From Drosophila persimilis (lineage: Eukaryota; Arthropoda; Insecta; Diptera; Drosophilidae), in the NCBI RefSeq assembly GCF_003286085.1, contig NW_020825294.1, positions 9,548,001 through 9,612,000 of the forward strand: a DNA stretch of 64,000 nt, written 5' to 3'. The stretch's first letter is position 1. Each line of letters starts with the position of its first letter. This document shows, one piece after another, positions 58,081-64,000 of this stretch. Below the pieces are notes generated by a model. It saw only the letters and a list, made by a program, of their open reading frames with translations, made no database searches and was not told the origin of the DNA. Both the position numbers and the translations under genes were made by a program.

Positions 58081-59168
58081 AAAATTGATTCATTAATCGT
58101 AAAAAATTATGTGGGCATAGATAAAGGCCCGGTTGACAACATTTAAGTCCTTGTCGCTCACATTCAAAACGTTCGATTTGGCGCGCACCACTCGGTATAT
58201 TTTTCAAGTGAGACCGTATATACTGTAGAAACTGGTTTTCGCCGCGCTCCCATGTGGTGTTTTTTAGTGCTAAATGGTATTTTTGTCATCTATTAATTTC
58301 ATTTTCAATTTTATATAAAAACCCAATAAATGCAAGTTTTTTGAATAGGCCAATCAAATATAGAATTGATTCATCAATCGTGCAAAATTGAGTGGGCATG
58401 GCTAAATATTCCATATAGATAGTATTATTCAACGGAACAAAGAATATGAGAAAATTTGAATTCGCCGCAATTCGCCGCAGTTCGCTTTAGCAACAATGAG
58501 TCTCATTCCATACACAAATGTTGCGCATTCCATACACAAAAGTTGCGGCAACATTTACTTGAAAACCGTTTTTTGGTCAAAATAAAATACATAAAGGTAA
58601 TTAAAAGAAGCAATCTTGTAGAAAATGCATTTATCTATGGGATAAAGCCAAGTGGGCAAATCTATATAGCTTGAAATATAGGCAATACCCGATTCGCCGC
58701 AGTTTCGCTATTGCAACAATGAGTCCCATTCCATACACAAATGTTGCTAACTCCATGCACAAATGTTGCTAATTCCATGCACACATACCCTGTGGCAAAT
58801 GGATGTTATAGAATTGTGAATACGTTTGTCTTCCAAGGCTCAGGATCGAGATAAATATATACAAGATACTAATAAGCCACATGAATAAGTTAAAAACATA
58901 TCAATTTGAGAAAAGGTCTTAATAAATTACGTTTGATCTTCATATAAAATTAGCGAAATAGGGTGTACAAAGGCTATACACGCATCACGTCTTCAAATAC
59001 CAGCAACATTGCGATTCTTTTTTGGTTGGACTTTTTCGTTTAACCCTGATTACAATAAATACAATAAAAGCAAGGATAAAAAACTATCCAATCTTGTAGA
59101 AAATTGATTCAGCAATCGTATAAAATTATGTGGGCATGGCTATATGTTCTATATAGCTAGTAATATTC
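58081..59168 (+). repeat. Mobile or satellite-like repeat, copy 2
   Basis: Near-identical to 13171-14259 in the same orientation (about six differences by eye over about 1,089 bp). 5' of the shared core, 57912-58080 holds related but different sequence (TTTGTTTAAYCCTTGCTGTAG..ACAATAAAAGCAAGGA), itself a diverged version of an internal module. The right-hand end of homology lies at TAATATTC, followed by an LDL-receptor-like gene fragment. Confidence 0.85.
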
Positions 59169-59379
59169 GTCGGAATAAAGAATTGAGCAATTGGAATGAT
59201 ACTCGTTTGTTTATGCTACTGTTGTGTGAACATAAGTGCTTTGTGCGTCTGCCTACAGTGGCTTCAAATGACAGTAAGTCCTGATGTCACAGGGCACTCC
59301 CAAAAACCGCCGCTGTTCCACGGCTATTCCGTGCTTTCCACCTTCTTCGCATTTACAGTTAAAGTCGAGCCACAGAGTC

Positions 59380-60850
59380 TGCAGCGATGCCGAAACGACC
59401 AGCGGCGCCCTTTGGCGCAGTTGTGGCCCACTACTCCCTGCCTCAGCCACCAGAAGACGAATTTCATAGGAAAACAATTGAAAAAGGAGGAAAAAGAACA
59501 GACCCTGGACGGCATCTGGACACCGGGTTCTTCAGGATTCTGGCGTCTGGTGCGATGGAAAAACGTGTGGAATGGGGCATGTTCTCGCGTCGGTCCGATG
59601 CGGAGGCTCATCTCATCGAGATCACCCGCGTGGATGGCAGCCGTCGTGCTTTGTGGAAGGGGGGTGGAGAAGCCGCGTTCCCTCGTCCTCGAGACGCGTC
59701 GCGGGTGCATGTACTTGAACAGAGTCGCCTCGGACTCCATAAGCCGCGCCACGATGGACGAATCCGAGCTGCAACCATAACCGGGAGCTCACATTCCTCT
59801 ACTGGATGGCTAGGACTACTGGAGCGACTGGAGCACCGGGGACTTTGATCAAGACTGGCCAGAGCCGCAGCCTCGCTAAGGACGTGGCCTGCATCCCTCC
59901 CAGCTACGACGGACTGCCCGAATTAGCTGCTGCCGGTGTCCGGCAAGATTATCCGTGCCCAGGTGGAGCTCTCTCTCCCTATTCAGCTGTGTTCTAAAAC
60001 GTTGCCTCTTATAGCTTCCTGGGCGAACTCGCCGAAGCCTCGAAGCGTCTGCTCTTCTGGACAGATATCAGCAGCCATCAGGCCATCATTCGGGCCCGAG
60101 TCGATGGCAATGAGCATGTGGACCTGGAAGAAGTCACGACTCTGGTCTTACACGAACAGTCCGATATCCCATGCGTATCGATGTTAGTAAGCAACCAATA
60201 TTTGGACACCTTTGGACCTTTGTAATCTCCTGTTCCCCCTTTACAGAAAAATCCGTGCTTCCATGCACATCTCGCTGGTCTCTGCCTTCGGGAGATTTGT
60301 GTCGGACGATAAGACCGGACTGGAGAGGAGCGCAATCACACCTGTCTGCACAGTCGCACAAAGTGTTTCCACATCTGCATGGCCAGCGGGGTATGACACG
60401 CAGTATTCACGACGTATGCTCGTGCCAGATTCTGATGCTCTGATGCTACTGGAGGGCAAGGAGAACTACGGCGTCTATCCGGACAGATAATTTTAAGTGG
60501 CGGGAGTAGTGACATAAAGAACGACAGTATATCCGCCTTCTGGCGCTGTGACGAAAGGACTGCCCGGCGGAGCAGTTCAGCTGACAGTCAACCGAGGGCA
60601 GAGACAAGACTCTGATCTGCGATGGTACCACCAGTGACAACTGTGACAATGTCCACGATGAGGCCGACTGCTGCAAGCGGCCAGGAGACTTTCAGTGTCC
60701 CATCAACCAGGTGAGTGGAAAGACACGATATCTGCCCAAATTCTTAAACTAACAATATTCTACTCCACCTTCCCACAGCTTTGCATCGGCCGCCCTGCTC
60801 TGCGATGGCCGTGCCTCGGATATTTTCGCGCACCGAACCAAAAATCGAGC
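59380..60850 (+). pseudogene. Broken LDL-receptor-related (LRP-like) gene fragment with introns
   Basis: Pieces of a YWTD beta-propeller and LDLa repeats occur in one direction but in shifting frames. They are [17 protein letters not shown] (about 59600-59660) continuing, one frame over, as [11 protein letters not shown] and [35 protein letters not shown] (about 60045-60105); and LICDGTTSDNCDNVHDEADC (about 60615-60675). A GTGAGT..CCACAG intron at 60711-60778 separates the last from LLCDGRAS. Frame changes and in-frame stops exclude a working receptor. The retained introns show a DNA-level copy, not a processed pseudogene. The full-length parent is not in this window. Confidence 0.7.
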
Positions 60851-60889
60851 TTTAATGGCTCCATCGAAGAAATTAAGTAACTAGACTTA

Positions 60890-61490
60890 AGACCGCTAGA
60901 CCGCTTAGAAATTAAAGACTTTAAAAATGCAATAGAGAACCTGCCGGCTATGCCATATGAGGTGGCATATGCCGCGACCAAGCTGCGGATGAAGATGGAG
61001 CGAAAGACTATGGATGAGTATGCCAGGCTACTACTACCACAATGCCTTCTACAAGGACCCAAGGTCCGAAGGCGACACCAGTTTAAGGTACGCGCTTGTC
61101 CCCAACGAACGAAGGACAAGTTGCCAAAAGCGGAAGAGGATGATTCGCCCGAAGAGTTTCAGCATGAATAGGCAAAGTAAGTATAAGTACCACCAATTGT
61201 ATGACACATTTTTGGCTAATTCTCGACCATTGACAGATTGGGAAAGTTATTTTCTCCGGTAACCTTCTACGCCTTTGCAAAGTACGCGGACAAGGAAACA
61301 AAACCGAAACAAATAAGCACGGAAGAAGTCAAGCCTTCTACATATATTCCCTGAGGCAAATCCTGCTTTTATGGCGAAGTTGCTAGCATCTGGCTATCCC
61401 GTTAACGAAACAGCAGTCAAGTTTTTAGCGGAGTATGGTCGGAGAGGCATGGGGATCCGTGTACGTCGGACCAGATAGAGCTACGTCGGA
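60890..61490 (+). pseudogene. Second broken host-gene fragment, unidentified, with an intron
   Basis: A coding-like stretch reads LEIKDFKNAIENLPAMPYEV...MDEYAR, shifts frame near 61022 to YYYHNAFYKDPRSEGD, then meets a 60-bp GTAAGT..GACAG intron (61177-61236). It goes on as KLFSPVTFYAFAKYADKETK and, after another shift at about 61352, as ANPAFMAKLLASGYPVNETA. I do not recognise the protein. It follows the LRP-like fragment directly in the same direction. Confidence 0.55.
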
Positions 61491-61780
61491 GCTCAGTTAA
61501 AGGTTGAGCTGGCCAACGCTTTCAGCAATCTTGCGGGACCGGATTTATTTATTTATGGTAATAAACTCATTCCACAACCACCCAAGAGGTCGAGTTTTTG
61601 GCGCGTTTTTTTTTAAGTGGTATCCCCAATAGGCCTAATCCACTATATTTACTTTTAGGGCGGGGCATCGATCGTCGGGGTGTCTGAAAGTATGAAGTTA
61701 TTAACAATAAATGTAATATTAATCGTCGAATTTGTACTTCGACAGGACCTAGGGCTTCCAGCCAACTTGCAAATTAAGTA
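61491..61780. other. Unassigned spacer
   Basis: AT-rich, with no convincing coding or repeat signal. Confidence 0.4.
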
Positions 61781-61789
61781 AAACTTTGA

Positions 61790-62731
61790 AAAAGAGATTT
61801 TCTACGCGGTTCCTTGAGCTAATAGAGCTAGAGTGCCGACTAAGCGGGCTATAAAATAGAGTGCATCCTCTTGAAATTCATTAGGCTGGCTAATGTGGGA
61901 TGCATAATCTACAATGTCCGCCGCAAGCCTTTTAATGATGAAACCCATTGCTTCGAGCTTATTGGAATTTATGTCCCTTAGCTACAATGGGCTTGCGCGC
62001 GGAACCAAAAAAAATTTGTCAACCATCAATCTGATGTTGAATAGCTCTGTTGTATAATAATCATGATACTCCGTGGGGACTATTGGGTGATAATCTGGCA
62101 AATTATCAAAGACGTCCCTCCAATTCGTTGGCGTGAAGCTCGAATTGTATAAATTTCTAAGAATGATATCGGAGAAGGGCGCTTTTTTGCTGTTGTAAAA
62201 AATCCTATCTAGATGGGGGAAATCCCACAAAGCTGGAAAGTTCCAATTGGCATTTGAGACGGCTAGCCCATTGGCTGGGCAACCATCGCAGACAACAGCC
62301 ATTAGGTTGTCTGCTAGGCCCATATCCACAGTCCTTTGCAGGACGATACTTAAGGCCGCGTTTATTTTTTTTAAGCCCAGTTTAGAACGGGCACCATCAA
62401 TCGGAAGTGCTTGAGCTATGGGCACCACACGCAAGTAAATGAAACGGAAGCTAGTTCCGTCCACTTTGAAGCCAGCTATTGCTAGCACTTTCCAGCGTGG
62501 TGGAAATACAGTCAAGAGCAGTGGGATGTGGTACTCATCGAAGATGAGTACAAATGGCTGACCAGTAAAAACCGAAAGGTTTGATAGTAGGTCTATTTTT
62601 CCACGTTTGAGCTCTTCGACGTGCCCTGGTCGCTCGACATGCCGAATGGCTCTTTTAATCACTACTAGCGGTTGGTTCAACGGTTTTACCGCGTTGAAGG
62701 AATGTATAATTTGTTTGAAGCTACAGTACAT
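61790..62731 (-). pseudogene. Decayed transposase-like ORF
   Basis: On the minus strand an open frame runs from ATG at 62731 (open to 62953) to TAG at 61984-61982, about 249 aa. After that single stop the same frame continues coding-like (LRDINSNKLEAMGFIIKRL..) to about 61810. Motifs LIFDEYHIP, MAVVCDGCPAN and LWDFPHLDRIFYN, in that order and spacing, resemble the acidic and DxPHL-type landmarks of the RNase-H-like core of P-element/THAP9 transposases. That match is weak and from memory. I see no THAP zinc finger or terminal repeats. An inactive transposon remnant is the best reading. Confidence 0.45.
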
Positions 62732-62796
62732 AGTGACAACGGACTTAAAAGAATTGAAATGGCAGGATCTGAAAAGAAAATCCGGTAAATTTATGT

Positions 62797-63063
62797 ATGC
62801 TGCCCTATATACCAAGCTATATGGGTGGTGGTGAAGGACGCCATCACATCTTCGTCGAGTGCCATCCTTTCGAGTACGATGGGCGCGAGCCGGAGAAAGA
62901 GCTAGCCACCAGCGACAGCGTGGGAGGAAAAGCTTTGCGGCTTTACCGCGCACAGATCACTAGAAAACACAAATGGGACGGACACATATGTGTCCAGAAA
63001 CAGCCGTTAACGGGACATTATTGGTGGCGTCCCAAGTTAGATTTTAAACAAATTATCAAATAA
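62797..63063 (+). other. Short open frame of possible gene-fragment origin
   Basis: An 88-codon plus-strand frame with non-repetitive composition (HHIFVECHPFEYDG, RLYRAQITRKHKWDGH). It overlaps the N-terminal extension of the minus transposase-like frame, so at most one is real here. No family recognised. Confidence 0.3.
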
Positions 63064-63282
63064 CACTCACTTCGATAGGCTAACGGCACAATTGAAAAGC
63101 AGGTAAGGAGGCAGGTCTTCTCGCAGTTTGTGAATAGAGTTGAATTGTTTATCCAAAATCGCAGGAATAGCTGGCGGCCGGCCTCTTTTGAAAGCGTGGG
63201 TGTGTTTGTGTTTAGCTTACAGCTATCGTGTAAAGTGACCCCACTATCAACTTGTTTCTTCGCTTACCTTTGCGCCACCAAG

Positions 63283-64000
63283 ATGAAAGTAACATGCACA
63301 ATTTGGGAGTGGACTACAAAGGAAGAAGGAGATGCAAAAAGAAAGAAGGAAACGTATGAACACGAACACGAAAGTCCACCAAAGCCTCCAAATTTTCCAG
63401 CAAAGCCACCAAATTGTCCGCCAAAGCCACCAAATTTTCCGCCGAAGCCAAATAATTTTTCACCAAAGCCTAATAGTCCGCCTCCACAAACTCCCTCCAT
63501 AAGTCCAGATCATTATATCGAAAGAATGCCTCCCACACCTAAACCGCCACCAAAAGACGACTCTGGCTCAGATTCCGAAATAGGAGAATGGAGTGGTATC
63601 GTAACCCCAAGGCACGACGTAGCCAGCGTGTCGTCAGTGCGGACGGTGGAGTTGATTATAAACGTTTACGGGATTCTCCTAAAATCAAAATGTACATCCG
63701 TTTTAAAAAAAGTGAAAAAGGAGCCTTTGACGCCTGGAGACAGGAAGTTAATCAGAAAAGCTATAACGGCGTTTTATTCTGAACAAAATGTAAAGTTATC
63801 CATGTCAAAGTCTCGCCAACTTGTTGACGAAATAACCGAGTTATTTCCCAATGAAATAACTTCCAATTGGACCAGCAGTCAAAATCGTGTAAATTTCTAT
63901 AACAACATACAATCAAAACAGTATGCGCTAAAAAAGAAGCCTAAGGCTAAAAGTATACCGCCATCCAACGCTGCTGTAACACTCTGCTGCCATGCAGACA
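63283..64000 (+). CDS. Proline-rich ORF of unknown function, open at right edge
   Basis: From ATG 63283 the frame stays open for 239 codons to the window edge. The first 30 residues are charged (KEEGDAKRKKETYEHEHE). Next comes a P-P-K-P-P-N-F repeat region (five or six units, about residues 30-75), then a short acidic patch (DDSGSDSEIGEW). A basic, helical C-terminal part contains LTPGDRKLIRKAITAFYSEQ and LVDEITELFPNEI, and is followed by a Lys-rich run. LTxxDRKLI..LFPxEI patterns recall small DNA-binding domains in transposon-derived arthropod proteins, from memory and weakly. No stop, frameshift or missing start is seen, unlike the neighbouring fragments. It could be the first exon of a gene or a mobile-element ORF. 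Confidence 0.5.
   Translation, partial: MKVTCTIWEWTTKEEGDAKRKKETYEHEHESPPKPPNFPAKPPNCPPKPPNFPPKPNNFSPKPNSPPPQTPSISPDHYIERMPPTPKPPPKDDSGSDSEIGEWSGIVTPRHDVASVSSVRTVELIINVYGILLKSKCTSVLKKVKKEPLTPGDRKLIRKAITAFYSEQNVKLSMSKSRQLVDEITELFPNEITSNWTSSQNRVNFYNNIQSKQYALKKKPKAKSIPPSNAAVTLCCHAD

Noticed and set aside
1-64000. tRNA or rRNA genes
   Set aside because: No cloverleaf A/B-box pairs or rRNA stretches were recognised by eye; a dedicated tRNA search could still find one.

Overview
The window is a stretch of Drosophila euchromatin. It has spliced insect genes with short GT-AG introns, long CA/GA/CT-rich introns, Drosophila core-promoter motifs and a gypsy-type errantivirus. The anchor genes are the C-terminal part of an Rsf-1 (PHD-finger chromatin remodelling subunit) orthologue and a complete Hr39 (NR5-family nuclear receptor). 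The Hr39 protein is longer than the D. melanogaster one as I remember it (860 versus about 808 aa), and the non-coding DNA does not look like melanogaster. Another species, perhaps of the obscura group, is likely, but the species is not proven.

Layout. 1-4142 (+): 3' part of Rsf-1, its last three exons. 4.9-7.6 kb: AT-rich intergenic DNA. 7.8-8.83 kb (-): a secreted, repeat-built GYR/YLP-motif protein of cuticle type with a TATA promoter near 8.95 kb. 9-14.3 kb: intergenic DNA ending in a ~1.1 kb mobile repeat, just 5' of a perfect Motif 1 core promoter at 14.40 kb. 14.4-53.6 kb (+): the Hr39 transcription unit, with a 5' UTR region to 16.07 kb, a giant 5' intron to 47.67 kb, seven coding or partly coding exons from 47.7 to 51.4 kb, and a long 3' UTR. 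The intron holds two different tandem arrays (ATCGAT-rich at 18.3-18.8 kb and CACGTG-containing at 32.2-32.8 kb). It also holds a complete errantivirus (37,162-44,954) in the same orientation as Hr39.

54.1-57.4 kb (-): a cysteine-rich protein with a Q-S-Q-V-Y-P repeat domain, and next to it the mitochondrial ATP synthase assembly factor ATPAF2/ATP12. A cluster of CGATA sites with a CTCF-like motif lies upstream of ATPAF2. 58.1-59.2 kb: a second, almost identical copy of the ~1.1 kb repeat. 59.2-61.5 kb: broken, intron-containing fragments of host genes, one of them clearly LDL-receptor-related. 61.8-64 kb: a decayed transposase-like ORF on the minus strand and an open, proline-rich ORF of unknown function running off the right edge.

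The most notable items are these. The provirus looks young and intact: I see no differences between its LTRs, it has a 4-bp TGCA target duplication, three open frames and a U UUU UUA frameshift site. A ~1.09 kb repeat flanks Hr39 as direct copies. Intron-bearing gene debris sits beside one repeat copy. Hr39 probably has a spliced upstream ORF. The open ORF at the right edge is unrecognised. I did not find a clearly new multi-gene system; the right-edge ORF and the gene-fragment block are the best places to look.
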